From Nageia nagi (Eukaryota > Pinophyta): a stretch of 64,000 nt of DNA. The notes below the pieces were generated by a model. It had not been told where the DNA came from. It saw nothing but the letters and a program-made list of their open reading frames with translations, and made no database searches. A program made the position numbers and the translations under genes. How positions within the stretch are numbered: position 1 is the first letter of the stretch; every line of letters starts with the position of its first letter. Below are positions 12,245 to 24,178 of this stretch, piece by piece. The stretch lies in assembly GCA_050084985.1 (NCBI GenBank), contig JBITNC010000001.1, forward strand, positions 70,308,001 through 70,372,000. The letters are read 5' to 3'.

Positions 12245-12744
12245 ATAGATATTATGAATATTTTATTTAAACTAAGTATTTTTGAGAAAAATGTTTAAAT
12301 ACTTAGAAGTAATTTCTAAGCATGAAATTACTTAGTTCAAAGTATCATTTTTTTTCTAAAGTTAAATTAGCATGCTTATTCAAGTATTTTTTAAAGGGGA
12401 TTTTTTTTTGAAGTAAAAAAGGAAAATTTTTTTTATGATTCTTTACTTAATTTACTAGATCCTCATATTGCATAGTTTTTAAGTCTTTATTTAATCCTTA
12501 TGCAAATATGGACTTGGAAATGATGCATGCTAAGTATTTATATTTAATCCTTATACAAAGTTAATGAAATTATGCAAATTATGGAAATGATGCATGTTTA
12601 TTACTTAGAATCTTTTATAACTTTAAGTTTTTTTTTCTTATGCAAAGTTATAAATGAGCTTGTGCAATTTTTTTTATTTTTTTACTTATGCAAAGTATGG
12701 AATGGATTTGTGCAAAATAAAGAATGATGTAAATATGTATTTTA
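12245..12744. other. copia leader between nested insertions
   Basis: A very AT-rich stretch with poly-T runs and short reiterated TTATGCAAA/ATGATGCATG words. No gene is visible. It ends in the TTTTA target site of the next element. Confidence 0.45.
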
Positions 12745-13374
12745 TGAAAGAATTGTAAGATTCCATATCCAAAATCAGCTTGAAGGATTTTAAACATCTT
12801 GAATATTAATACATTTATACTAAGAACACAACAACAAAATAATCACACAAAGTGAGATAAGATGTATAGTGGTTCCTCTATCTCTTGGGAGTACTCCACT
12901 TAAAGGTCTCCTTCTCATTTTCATTATGTCAAACAATATGTACACTCATGTATCACAACCAAATCTCTCTATAGCATCAAGCATAGCTTGCATGCTCTAA
13001 AACCTTCTTAACTAACATTACTCCTACTAATTTTTACATACTACTAACTTCATTACAATCTCATTTTTCATTATTTCTTCATAGCATGAGCTCCTTTTAT
13101 GGGCTCATAACTAACCTTAGGTAGTTAACTAACCTAACCATAAATGGTTAGTTAACCCTAGGTTAGTAATATAAAAATACATTCTCAATATTCAAATGTT
13201 GAGTGGAGAACATTATTCCACCCATTAGATAATATTTTATGTTGAATGGATAACACTATTCCATCCACTATGCATGAACCTCATTATCACGTAAGAAGCA
13301 ACATTAGGTGAATATTAATATATTTAAGCATATTAATTAACACAATACCTTAAATAAAATTATTAGTTCTAACA
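12745..13374 (-). repeat. 3' LTR of the LARD-like element
   Basis: On the plus strand it runs TGAAAGAATTG…GTTCTAACA, 630 bp. It has the conserved hairpin at 12868-12900 and a TATA-like TTTTATGGGCTC block near 13095. The adjacent ATTCCCTCTTAATGTT is the reverse complement of a purine tract. Confidence 0.85.
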
Positions 13375-14130
13375 TTCCCTCTTAATGTTATTTTGGTAAT
13401 GAAAAAAAATGATTTTTACAATAATACTAAAGAGGTTTTACTCATGTAGCTAAGTGTACATATAGCCAAACAAAGCTTACAATCTTTATTGCCAAATAAG
13501 GCTTACAATCTTTGAGAGAAGAGATAGGAGACCTTCTGAGACTTTATACAAAGGAGAGATGGTTGTAGATCCATATGCTGATGACCAAAAAATCTCAAAG
13601 CTGCTAACATAAAAAATGTTAGAAAACATCATATATGGATAAAATCAAAGATGGCATTTATCATTAACTATGATATCATCATATATATACTAACAAATCA
13701 TGATATATCATATTATATGTGCACTAAAATAAATTATACCATCCATGAGCATGTATATCCATGATATATAAATATCAAAATGTGCATGCACTATCAACTA
13801 AGTGACACATAACTACACTATCAAATAAGGATATATGAAATATTCATAAGGATATACAAGTGCATCAATGAAAATATGCACAACATGATCATCAATTATC
13901 ATAAAAAATTTTAATTAAATTTTTTTTTCATTTTTGACTTGTCCTTATTTATTTTAGATCATGATTTGTGTTTATTTTTGGAAGGTGTCATCATATCACC
14001 ACATGTTTTCTCCTTCGTAATGATAACTTCATCAAACAAATACTAAAGTGACCATGTTACCAATACCATGTCACAAAATAACAAATGCCAACTTGACCAA
14101 ACACCAAGTCAAGATTTAAGGCATAACCAT
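13375..14130. other. LARD interior, left, non-coding
   Basis: AT-rich with many short ATATATCATG-type words and no open frame of note. Confidence 0.4.
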
Positions 14131-14131
14131 T

Positions 14132-14380
14132 TGATCAAGTCAAGCTAAAAAATTCCAACTTGACCATCTCGTCAAGATGCACAAGCCACAAAAGGTCAAC
14201 TTAACCACCACATCAAGATGCACAAGCCATAAAAGGCCAACTTGACCACTATGTTAAGATACATAAGCCACAAAAGGCCAACTTGACCATCACGTTAAGA
14301 TGCACAAGCCATAAAAGGCCAACTTGACTACCACATCAAAATGCATAAGCCACAAAAGGATAACTTGATTATGCTACTTG
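14132..14380. repeat. 41-bp tandem repeat array in LARD
   Basis: At least five units. The AAGATGCACAAGCC block starts at 14174, 14215, 14256, 14297 and 14338, exactly 41 bp apart. Each unit also carries AAAAGGCCAACTTGACCA. A decayed unit precedes the array. Confidence 0.85.
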
Positions 14381-14499
14381 TCAAGATGCATATGATGAAA
14401 TTTGGTAGCATTTATCCAATAACATGGATTCAAATTCTAACAAATTACAATTTTAGAGAAGAACAAACCTTTTTAACTACTCCACCCACTACAACTTGC

Positions 14500-14860
14500 T
14501 TAACAAATAGCAATGTGGCATAATCCATCAATATGAAAATAAACAAAGTGGCATCTATCTATAAACATGCGATCATCTGTCCTTTGTACCTATCACCTGC
14601 ACACATAAACAACACCTCGACAGTACAAAGTAATAATAATCACAATATTCATATGCATATGGCTCATAAAAAAATGTCAAACATCATAATATCTTTATAC
14701 ACCACATAAGAGAATCCATAGTGAGGATTCAAGTTGTGATATCAATCCATAAACATGGATAAAATTTTCAAATATGAAAGTAAACAATGTGGCATCAATC
14801 CATAAACATGAATAAACTTCCCAAACATGGAAGAAAATAATGTGGCATCAATCCATCATC
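14500..14860. repeat. Degenerate 55-60-bp repeats in LARD
   Basis: Recurrent GTGGCATCAATCCATAAACATG blocks near 14515, 14550, 14735, 14790 and 14840, separated by AAAATTTTCAAATATGAAAG-type spacers. Spacing is irregular. Confidence 0.55.
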
Positions 14861-17360
14861 ATTATTCTAATTAATATCGATTAGCTATCCCAAATTACAA
14901 TCATTACAAGGAATACAACCAACTTTTAGCTAACCATAACATAACATAATAAGCTTTTAGCTTACCAGTGTAAGTAACAAGCTTTTATCTAATCAACATT
15001 TTTCAAGATCCAAAAATATTATGCAATATTTTGTATGCCATTCATGGTCTTTAAGAAGTCAATAGATACCTTCAAGGAGGTAATCTTAGTGAAATATATA
15101 ATCAATGCATTAAGAAATCACCAATGTGCAATAAGAAAATGCTCAAAAAATAAGGTATCATAACAATCACTCTTCCCCTTGAGAGAAACTAAGTTCTACA
15201 AATTTAACTTAGTTAAGTACAATGAAAAAGACATAACAATGGTGATCAAGATATGCATACCACTAAGGTTCATATTCCACATAATTAGGATCCAAATTTC
15301 AATATTTATAAGCAATAAACTACTATTAATACTTAACAAAGTATAAATCACCACTAAATATTTATAGTTAAACAAAGTATAAGTTTCAAGCAATATGTAA
15401 CATAATCATTTAATGCAGCTTCCCCATTGTTTTTATGTGTCAACAATATACAAACATAGTTATGACAACATAAAACAAAATGCATTAAATACTTAACAAA
15501 AAAAAATGTTGCAATGAATGTTTCACATAAGTAATGTCTAGAACAAAATGTGCCTTCACAAGTGTGTTAATTTCTTAAAAAATTGATCCAATATCAAATA
15601 TTGGGAGAAAATGATTTTACTGAAAAAATGGTAATAATTTCAAAAATTATTCAATATAAGTGTGGTATTAAAGAAATTATTTGGCAAATAATGTGCATAG
15701 TTGAAAATTTTGATCTTTATGAGTTCTTGTCGCCTTCATCATGGGAAAAGGGAGCTGAAACCACTATGGTAACATCATCCACTCCACTAAAAAAAATGAA
15801 TCATGCTTTTTTACCAAAATAAATTAACCATACATATTACATCCTCCGTTAAAATGTTAAAGAATTAAAAAATTAGCTCCCATATGTGAGAAGAGAATTA
15901 ATGTCCATCATAGTTTAGGCTTGTTGGGGGCATTGGAAGGGCTACCTGGTTTGAAGAGCTTTTGCATGTTGAAGCTGTTAGTTCCCATAGCTGGGAATTT
16001 TGAGTAGTTTTGAGAGACTTTTCAGGTTGATGCCTTAGAAGGTTTTTTGAAATCACTTTTGAAGTTAAAGTGTGCTTGATCTGGCCATGGCATATGAGGG
16101 TCATAGGATTCGTAATACATGAGATAATGGTGGAGGGTTTTGATTAAGATGGACCTGAAAGGGGGTATCATCCAAAGGTGGTAAGTTGGAGATCGTAGAT
16201 ACCCACTGCATGAACCTTGCTGCATAGCTCCTTGACTCCACCTTTCCCTACTCATTATTCATGCACCCTCCCAAATGCTCTCCTTGAAAAAATTAAGAGT
16301 GGGTTATTCCAAAATAGCAAGGGAGTATCTTTGGGCATAGTATCTTCTCCAAAAAAAAATGTAGTCAAGGCAACAATAGATTTGCTTTTTCTTGTGAATA
16401 GAAGGGTGCAATGATTTCTACAGGTCAAGTGTTCAAATCACAACAAGGGCCAACTCAATTTATGTAGTCTCCCTCGATCTTATCAATTGCAATAGGAGCA
16501 AGCTTAGCATATGAAGTAGGAAGTTTTAACGACACTCCCTTCTTTACCTAGTGATTTTTTGCTAAAAATAGCTAATTCTATTAAGGGATAGAATCTTATC
16601 CCTCTCTAGACATTCAATAATTTTAGTCTTCCCATACAACACCTCGCTATTTTGTTTTTTGTAGCCATATACAAAAAAATGAATTTGCAGGAAAGCTAAA
16701 AAAGCATTTACCATTAATTGTATTTTAAACAATTTTTAGGATTAAAGAGTACATAAAAGAATGATGACCATACTTATTATAATGCCAAGGCTTGTAAATT
16801 TTAAAATGAAAAAATATATTGTACAAGACCAAGAAATCTATTTTCATATTTTTTCACAAGAAAATAACAGTAGTAATTAACTATAGATTAACAATATTTG
16901 TAAATGGGTAAATTGTAACAAAGTTGTAACCATTCACAAAACAAGTAACCTATTGCTATATGTACGCAATAAACTTTTGTAAAAATGGCATACTAAACCC
17001 TTCTAAAGAGGGAATCTCTTCAAAAAGGAAGTTTGTATTAAAAAAGCACCAAAATCCTTTGTAAGTGTTAAGTTATTCTTTTAAGCTATTCTTATACAAA
17101 GAAACCTATTTTATTTAAAAAACAACATATAAGCTTTATCAACAAAAGGCTTACTTATCAATGCTTATGTATAAGAAAATGTAAGCTTAATAAAAAGCTA
17201 AAGTGTAGCAAACAATTGCAAAATAAAATAGCTTACACAATAGATAAGATTTCCAAAATGGCTTAACAAATAAAAGAGATTAAGGAGTAAATTTATACCT
17301 CAAGTCTTTGACCTTACCAAAGTAGACGACAAAGGTAGAATGGACCTTTCAAAATAATGA
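14861..17360. other. LARD interior, right, no recognised gene
   Basis: Mostly AT-rich. The block 15890-16310 is less AT-rich and has overlapping open frames on both strands (for example 16022-16255 on minus and 16217-16414 on plus), as if captured from elsewhere, but I recognise no domain. Open frames at 15196-15393 and 15583-15822 look like chance. Confidence 0.4.
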
Positions 17361-17373
17361 AGAGGAGCCTCCA

Positions 17374-17388
17374 AGATGGCTTTGATAC
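17374..17388 (-). other. Primer-binding site of LARD element
   Basis: On the minus strand TTTGGTATCAAAGCC lies just inside the right LTR. It differs from the canonical TGGTATCAGAGCC by one base (G to A) and marks that LTR as the 5' LTR. Confidence 0.8.
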
Positions 17389-17392
17389 CAAA

Positions 17393-17980
17393 TGAAGGAA
17401 TTGTAGGATTCCATATCCAAGATCACCTTGAAGGATTCCAAACATCTTCAACATTAATACATCTATACTAAGAACACAACAACAAAACAATCACATAAAG
17501 TGATACAAGATGTACAGTGGTTCCTCCATCCCTTGGGAGTACTCCACTTAAAGGTCTCTTTCTCATCTTCATTCTCTCAAATAATATGTACACTCATGGA
17601 TCACAACCAAATCCTTCCATAGCATCAAGCATAACTTGCATGTTGTAAGACCTTCCTAGCTAACATTACTCCTACTAATTTCTACATACTACTAACTTCA
17701 TTACAACCTCATTTTTCATTTTTTCTTCATAGCATGAGCTCCTTTTATATGGCTCATAACTAACCTTAGGTAGTTAACTAACTTAACCATAAATGTTTAG
17801 TTAACCCTAATTTAGTAATATAAAAATGCATTCTCAATATTGAAATGTTGAGTGGAAAACACTATTCCATCCACTATACAAGAACTTCATTATCGCCTAA
17901 TAAGCAACATTAGGTGAATATTAATATGTTTAAGTATATTAATTAACACAATGCCTTAAACAATATTATTAGTTCTAACA
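17393..17980 (-). repeat. 5' LTR of the LARD-like element
   Basis: TGAAGGAATTG…GTTCTAACA on the plus strand, 588 bp, with the conserved hairpin at 17517-17549. The length difference from its partner reflects small indels, including a loss in the segment before 17880. Confidence 0.85.
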
Positions 17981-17985
17981 TTTTA

Positions 17986-18778
17986 GAGGTTAGTAAACAA
18001 CACCTATTGGACTCTTAGGTTCCAAGTTATGATTGGATGATGTTTTATTTATACATTTTACTTCATATTTCATACTTTTGCTTTATTTACTTATGCAAAA
18101 TTGCAAATATTGATTGAGAAACCCCCTTAAATGAACACATTTGCTCGTACATTCCATAACATGACTTGTTTGGGTATCCAAGAGGTGAGAACAGGTAGAC
18201 TGGAGCCTTTAGTTCGATGATCCAAATCGTGAAAATTTTGTACTTCTTAGTTGCCTCTAAATCCTCTATTGGTCTAGAAATAACTCCAATAGGTGGACAA
18301 GCATGTGTGTAGTAATACCACATGTTCGCATGTTCATTCAGGGATTATCCTGATAACCTAGGAGGATAACTTAAAACCTAATCAAGATTAATAATTTGGT
18401 CGATTCAATATACATCATAACCTTGAAAAATAGTAGGTACACCTCCTTGTGAGAGTATATTACTACCCAAGGCAAACTAGTTGAAGATTGATAGTACCTA
18501 GGATCTACCTTGCATGCATCTAAGTGAAGGTCTAATTTTAAACAAGAAAATAAACCTTAATAATATCACTCTACATTTATGGTTTTTGGTATTGGGTACA
18601 TGGGATGTATATTTGAGTTTCTATTATAAACATTTGCACACGTGAACTTTGTTAAGCATGTCCTTTTTATTAAATTTAACATGTATGGTTGACTTACTTA
18701 AAACATGTATGGATGATTAAACATGTAATGTTATTTTTTAGATCACATGCTTATTATTTTCACATTCTTGTGTAGTAA
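17986..18778. other. copia leader before gag
   Basis: No supported gene on the plus strand. A 78-residue minus-strand frame at 18087-18323 has no recognisable domain. Its looks are somewhat protein-like (several Pro, Gly and aromatic residues), so it might be an older coding relic. Confidence 0.4.
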
Positions 18779-19660
18779 ATGGAAGACACCTTCTTACCCA
18801 AGCACATTCTCTACGGTTCTAACTTTGTTATTTGGAAACCTCGAATGAGAGTTAAATTGTAAGAAAAGAAACTTTGGTAAATAATTAATGAGAACCTTGT
18901 TTCTTGTATGGATGAGAAGGCACTTTAAGCTTACAATAAAAATAATGAATTAGTAACCTCCATGATTTTTTGTGCAGTGTCAGATGATGTGCTTCTTACG
19001 ATTTCATCATCAACCTCAGCAAATGAAGCTTGGGATAAGCTTAAATTTTTTTTATCTTAGATCTAAATTTTCTAAAAGGTTCACTATTCTCTAAAAGTTA
19101 CTTCAATCTCGTCAAAGGGAAGATAAAAATGGTGCCATCTACTTGAATAAAATTATTAACTTTAGGACCTAACTTCTTGTTTATGGATGTAATTGGATCA
19201 ATGATGAGTTCATGATCTTTATCATTCTCTAAAGTCTTTCTTTAAAGTTTGGTAACTTTATGATGGTAATTGAGACTAAGCTTGATGATGAAGAAGAAGT
19301 CTTCTCATGAGGAAGCTCTTAACAAAAAGGTGTTGATCTCTTCTCTAAAAGATAATAATGTTGCTATAAAAGCAGGCAAAACTCTTTTCAAGAAGAAGTT
19401 CAATCATTATAAGAAATCTTATCCTTCTTCCTCCAAAAGGTTTGAGAAAAGAGGCAACAACAACATCAACAATGGCAATAATAACTACTTTAAGCAAAAA
19501 TATGGAAAAGGTAAGATAAGTAATCCAAATCCCAAGGTAAAGTTCGATAAAAATTGTAACTTTTGTGGCATCCATGGTCATAAAAATTTGATCACTACAA
19601 AAAGAAAAGAGAAAAAAAAAAAGATAAAGGTAATGGAAATGTAAAGAACTTCAAAAGGAA
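18779..19660 (+). pseudogene. copia gag, degenerate
   Basis: ATG at 18779 opens MEDTFLPKHILYGSNFVIWK, the usual copia gag N-terminus (LxGxNFxxWK). ISSSTSANEAWDKLKF near 19010 is the AxxxWxxL block. Stops occur within the first 40 codons. The C-terminal part (19270-19644) is Lys/Asn-rich and holds a zinc knuckle NCNFCGIHGHKN at about 19555-19590, whose last Cys is missing. Gag forms the particle and binds RNA. Confidence 0.7.
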
Positions 19661-19699
19661 GAAGAATATAAAATTTGAACTTGCTGTTGGGCTCTACTC

Positions 19700-20850
19700 C
19701 ATGACTCTCTTTTTTGATTGATTGGATTGTTGACTTTGTTTGCACTAATCACCTATACTTTGAAAAAGATAAGTTTGGAAATTTTTATAAGTATAAGAAA
19801 GATGCAGTTCTGATAGGTGATAATTTTATCCTTGAAGTCCAAGGAATTGGGAGTTTGCTAATTCATGGGAAGGTTCTTGAAAATATTCTCTATGTTCTTA
19901 AGCTTAGGATGAACCTTCTCTCTATGATTCAAGTTGCAATAAAAGAGTACTCCTTTGAGTTCGACTCACACTCCAGATGCATTAAGAAGGGACTTGCCAT
20001 ACTAGTCAAAGGGTAAGTGAAAGATGATCTTTACACTATGGATCAAGTTCCAACAAAGATGTGTCTTGCTACAAGTATGTGCTCTAGAGGTAATCATTGG
20101 CATAATCATTTAGGGTGCCTTAACCACAAGAGTATTCAAATCATGAAATACTTAGAGCTTATGGAAGGTTTGCTTTGAATTTCATTTTCAATTAGTCTAT
20201 GTGAGAAGTACATCCTAGGTAAGATATGTAGGCAAATGTTTGAAAAATATAAGGCGACAAGAGCATCTCAACCTCTTCAACTTATGCATTCATATTTGAT
20301 GGGTCTGTTTCAGACTAAGTTGCTTGGGGGAGCATCTTATGTCTTGACCTTCATCGATGACTTCAATAGGATGATTTTTGGCTATCTACTTGAGCATAAA
20401 GATCAAACCTTTAAGAGTTTTAAGAATTTTAAGGCCTTAGTTGAAAACCAGACTAACCTTAAAATTAATATGTTGAGATCAGATAATGGAGGAGAATATA
20501 ATAACAATAAGTTTAATGACTATTGTGCTAAGTATAGAATCAAAAGGTAATTTATGATTCCTTACACTTCTCAGCAGAATGGTATTGCCAAAAGGAAAAA
20601 TTAGATAATTATGGAGATGGCTAGATTCATGTTGGGTAATCTTCTTAGTTTCTTATGAGGTGAAGTTGTGAGCATTACTATTTACATCTTGAATAGGTGT
20701 CCCATAAAAGCCATTTAGTGTAAAACCCCTTTTGAGGCTTGGATAGGAATAAAACCTAACATTTCTCACCTTAGGGTATTTGGTTGTGAAGCTTTATCCT
20801 ACATTATTTTTGAAAAAAGGAAAAATTTAAATAAAAAAAGCTAAAAAATA
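19700..20850 (+). pseudogene. copia protease and integrase, degenerate
   Basis: Protease block DWIVDFVCTNHLYFEKDKF at 19716 (canonical WIVDSGCTNH, with Ser-Gly changed to Phe-Val). Pre-integrase zinc region HNHLGCLNHKSIQIMKYLEL at about 20100 and LCEKYILGKICRQMF. Integrase core: TFIDDFNRMIFGYLL at 20350, MLRSDNGGEYNNNKF at 20470 (second Asp) and TSQQNGIAKRKN at 20560 (the usual ENG…E has lost Glu). The region up to 20800 keeps the WIGxKPNISHLRVFGCEA block. Stops are scattered; inactive. Confidence 0.75.
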
Positions 20851-20879
20851 CATCTTTATAGGTTATGAAAGTCAATATA

Positions 20880-21880
20880 AAGGCTACAAGCTCTACTCTC
20901 CTTCCCTCAAAGGAGTGTTCATTTCAAAGGATGTAAATTTCAATGATCTTCTTGAAGAATCTATTTCTAATGAAAAAGTTGATGATACAAATGACTCATC
21001 AGTTGCATCTAACTGGTTGGATATTAATGGAGAAAAGTCACCCCAAGAGCAAAATTTTCCAACACAAAGGATAACTAGGAGCATGATCTTGAACAAATCC
21101 TTATTTTCTAAAATTAATAACAAGAATGAGCCTTCATCATTCAAAGATGCTTCAAAGCACGAGTATTGGATGGAAGTTATAAAAGTGGAGTATGAGGCTC
21201 TTATGAAAAATAAAATTTGGGCCTTGGTTCCTTATCTTAATGAGAAGAATGTGATTGGCAATAAGTGGATCTAATAGGTCAAGTTCAATTCAATTGGAGA
21301 TATTGAGAAATACAAAGCAAGATTAGTGACTAAAGATTTTGCTTAGAAATACGGTGTTGATTATGAAGAAACCTTTGCTCTCATGGTAAAGATGTCCACT
21401 ATTAGGATAATCTTTTCTCTTTCAGTAGCTTAAGGATGAAAAGTTTTTTTAACTTAACATTAATAGTGTTTTTCTCAATGGTGACTTAGATATGAAAATT
21501 TACATGAATCAACTAAAGGGTTTATTGAGGAAAGCAAAGAGTCCTTTATGTGCGAGCTAAAGAAGTCATTGTATGGACTTAAGCAAGCACCTAGAGCCTT
21601 GTATAAGAAGATTTCTAGATACTTTATAGATATTAGATTCTTCAAATGTTTTTCTGACTTTAATTTATGTGTTCAATAAAAGAAAAGATGTGGTATTCCT
21701 CTTTTATGTGGATGATCTTTTGATGATTGAGAATAATGATGAAATCATTCAAGAGTGCATATCCAAGCTTAAGGTAATGTTTGAAATGATTGATATTAGT
21801 CTCTCTTAAAATCACTATTTCTCTTAGCTCCAACTCCCAGTTGGTTGATGCTACAACTTACAGGTAATTAATTGGTAGTC
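20880..21880 (+). pseudogene. copia reverse transcriptase, degenerate
   Basis: After a linker with QRITRSMILNK (about 21066), the RT blocks follow: HEYWMEVIKVEYEALMKNKI, WALVPYLNEKNVIGNKWI, KYKARLVTKDF with a stop in place of the next residue, a CELKKSLYGLKQAPRALYKK block near 21560, and FYVDDLLMIENNDEIIQE near 21700 with the YVDD catalytic centre. Frame changes and stops inactivate it. Confidence 0.75.
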
Positions 21881-22539
21881 TTCTTTATTTGACTATTTTT
21901 AGGCCAGATATTGCCTTTATAGTGAATTTGATGGCACGATTCATGTAGAAACCATATGTTGAGCATCTAAATGCTAATAAGCAAATCTTAAGGTATGTTG
22001 CAAGGATGAAATATCTTGCTTTCAAGTATTCTAATTTACCCTCATTTGTTCTCTCAGGGTTCTTAAATTTTGATTATGGGAGAGATAGAGATGATAAAAA
22101 ATCAACCTCTATGTATGTCTTTAGCATTGGTTCAAGTGCGATCTCTTAGGCCTCCAAGAAGCAGCCTATTATTTCTCTTTCCATTATAGAAGTTGAATAC
22201 CATACCATGTCTATTGTAACCCAGAAAGCTATTTGGCTAAAGCATCTTCTAAAAGAAATTGTGTATGAGCAAGTTGGCCCATCTCTGATTTATTTAAATA
22301 ATTAATCAGCTATTTCTCTAGCAAAGAATTTTATGTTCCATTAGAGAATAAAACATATGGAAATCCAAGCCCGTTTCATTAGGGAGAAGCTTCTTGATGG
22401 TATCATACACCTAGAGTATTATCCATTAACCTTGAACTCCGCTAATTTGTTCACCAAACCCCTTTCTGAAGCTCAATTTTTTAATCTTAGGGATGCTATC
22501 AGGTTGGTGAAGTTGCCATTAAGGAGAAGTGAAATTTGA
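21881..22539 (+). pseudogene. copia RNase H, degenerate
   Basis: SLLYLTIFRPDIAFIVNLMARF, then a Y-G-R-D-R-DDKKSTSMYVFSIG-like block (the usual DRRSTSGYxF), then LSIIEVEYHTMSIVTQKAIW (EAEY, catalytic Glu) and an open C-terminus at 22357-22539 with FIREKLLDGIIHLEYYPLTL and ANLFTKPLSEAQFF. The natural end is at 22539. It removes RNA from the hybrid during reverse transcription. Stops upstream of the C-terminus make it inactive. Confidence 0.75.
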
Positions 22540-23279
22540 ATTTTTTTATTGAATTCATGTTTGTAATGAAAACTTTACCTCTAGAAGGATTTTATGTTGT
22601 ATAGTATTGATTTTGTTGTACACCTTCATGGTAAGTTCGTTCTATTTGAGAAACTTGTTATATAATGTTTTGAGCAAAATATTGACCAATTTAGCACTAT
22701 TCAGTTATCCATGTATGAGGAATTCATATGTGTCTTTTGGCATTGTTCAATTATCCATATGTGAGAAACTTGTATATGCATTTTGTTATGATCTATTTGG
22801 TAATGATAATCAACACATGTTTTGTATACAATAAGTGACTATGAGTATTGTTTTGGCATCTTTGTGATGACTTATAATGCACCATTGACCAATTTATGAT
22901 TACATTTGTTTGATTCATCTATCCTTGTTGATATGAATATGTTGCATCTAACTGATCTTGTTACTTGAGTTGCTTATGACTTGCAAGTTCTTTTGAGATT
23001 GCGAGTTATTTACTTTGAGTGTGCAAGCTCATGGAGACTCATCATGACTTCTAATTGGATGACTACTTTATGTACACTGAAATTGGTTGTGATTAATGAT
23101 TGTATTGCAAACCATTTGCTAAAATGGTAAAGTAGTGAATCTCAAACTAAGATCTTGCTTACTTCATAAAGATGTAAAAAGTTCTCATCTTCGGTTGTAT
23201 CTATGTGGAGGAGAACTCTCTTACTTTCTCTTTTTATTCTCTTTTATTCACTCTATCCCAATATTACATTAAGGTGAAG
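22540..23279 (+). other. copia 3' untranslated region
   Basis: No coding signal beyond a chance frame at 22607-22834. It ends with ATTAAGGTGAAG, a weak purine tract, directly before the 3' LTR. Confidence 0.5.
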
Positions 23280-24178
23280 TGTTGGAATGTATAATGCATT
23301 ATTGTAAAGGTTTTGCAATAATCCTCTTTATAAATTCACTAATACTTAAGGGTATCATTAGATATCTTAAGTATTTAAGTGAATATGATAATGTAACTTT
23401 TCCTAAACTCCATGTCATGAACATGCCCCTTTGGTAAAAGGGAGTTGCATGTCATGCCTTTGTACATTGATTAAAAGGGTGATCCAAAAGGGGATTTTGG
23501 CCTATAAATAGAAGGTCCCCTCTTTGTGATCACACATTAATTTGTGAAGTAAAGTTATTGTTAAAATTTGTAATGTAATATTGTTTAATATTTTTCCTCA
23601 ATGTAAATTCATTTAATACTTAAAGTATCATTAAATACCTTAAAGTATTAAGGGAATATAAATAAGAGAATGGTTTTAAAAATAGATATGAGTTTAAAAA
23701 TAGGTAAAGAATTAAAATAGAAAAGATATTAATTATAGGGAGAGTTTCTTCTTATAAAAAAAGAACCCTACTCTTCTCTAGTTACATAATTGTAATGCAA
23801 GCTTTCCTATAGGTTTAGAGTGTAAGAGAAAGAAGAGATTTTGTAAGAGAGGTCCTTGAGAATAAGAAGATCTTAGTTAGTGGATGTACTCCCAAGGAGA
23901 GAAAGATCATTTTATATCTTGTGTTATTTATGTGATTGGCTTTAGTTATTGTGCTATTGTGTTGATGTTGAAAGTGCCTTCTTGAGCTCTTAAGAGATTA
24001 GAAGTTAATTCAAAAAAGGTTAATTTCTTCGGTTATGCTCTAAATAAAAGGCCCCCTCTTTGTAATCACTTGAGTCACTTTTTTTGAGATTATCTTCTTG
24101 AGTTATCTTTATGTTAGTATGAGCTTCCATGAGATCTTGGTAGTTTAGGATTGTTTTAGTTATATTGCAAATCCTTCA
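23280..24178 (+). repeat. 3' LTR of copia, interrupted by a solo LTR
   Basis: Matches the 5' LTR from TGTTGGAATG to AAAGTTAT (23558) and again from GTTATGCTC (24032) to AATCCTTCA (24178), with a clear TATA box CTATAAATAGAAGG at about 23503. After the insertion a copy of AAATAAAAGGCCCCCTC that belongs upstream reappears and about 100 bp of the 5' LTR sequence (including the hairpin) is missing, so this LTR was also rearranged. Confidence 0.8.
23559..24031 (+). mobile_element. Solo LTR inside the copia 3' LTR
   Basis: TGTTAAAATTTGTAATG…AATTTCTTCG, 473 bp, flanked by a perfect GTTAT duplication (23554-23558 and 24032-24036). The sister 5' LTR has the uninterrupted AAAGTTATGCTC site with a single GTTAT. 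The last dinucleotide is CG where CA is expected (one change). Its U5 shares the AGTGGATGTACTCCCAAGGAG block with the host LTR, so the two belong to related families. Confidence 0.85.

Larger units (their letters stand above)
12745..17980 (-). mobile_element. Non-autonomous LTR retrotransposon (LARD-like)
   Basis: Two LTRs (12745-13374 and 17393-17980) flank a 4.0-kb interior. A perfect TTTTA duplication lies at 12740-12744 and 17981-17985. On the minus strand a primer site TTTGGTATCAAAGCC abuts the right LTR and a purine tract AAGAGGGAA abuts the left LTR, so transcription runs leftward. No gag or pol motif is found on either strand, so it must have relied on enzymes from another element. 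The interior holds a 41-bp tandem array and other reiterations. Confidence 0.85.
9902..24178 (+). mobile_element. Ty1/copia element inserted in gypsy integrase
   Basis: Bounded by LTRs starting TGTTGGAATGTATAATGCA and ending AAATCCTTCA. The target duplication is AGAGT (9897-9901) / AGAGC (24179-24183), one mismatch. It has a tRNA-iMet primer site, then a long non-coding leader with two nested insertions, then gag-protease-integrase-RT-RNase H in copia order on the plus strand. Removing nested elements (about 6.2 kb) leaves about 8.1 kb. The reading frames have many stops, so the element is dead. Confidence 0.85.

Noticed and set aside
14132-14380. 41-bp array considered as a CRISPR array
   Set aside because: Units are contiguous tandem copies without unique spacers, in a plant retroelement; simple tandem repeat.
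18087-18323. Minus-strand 78-residue open frame in the copia leader
   Set aside because: Protein-like composition but no recognised domain, and no continuation in neighbouring sequence.
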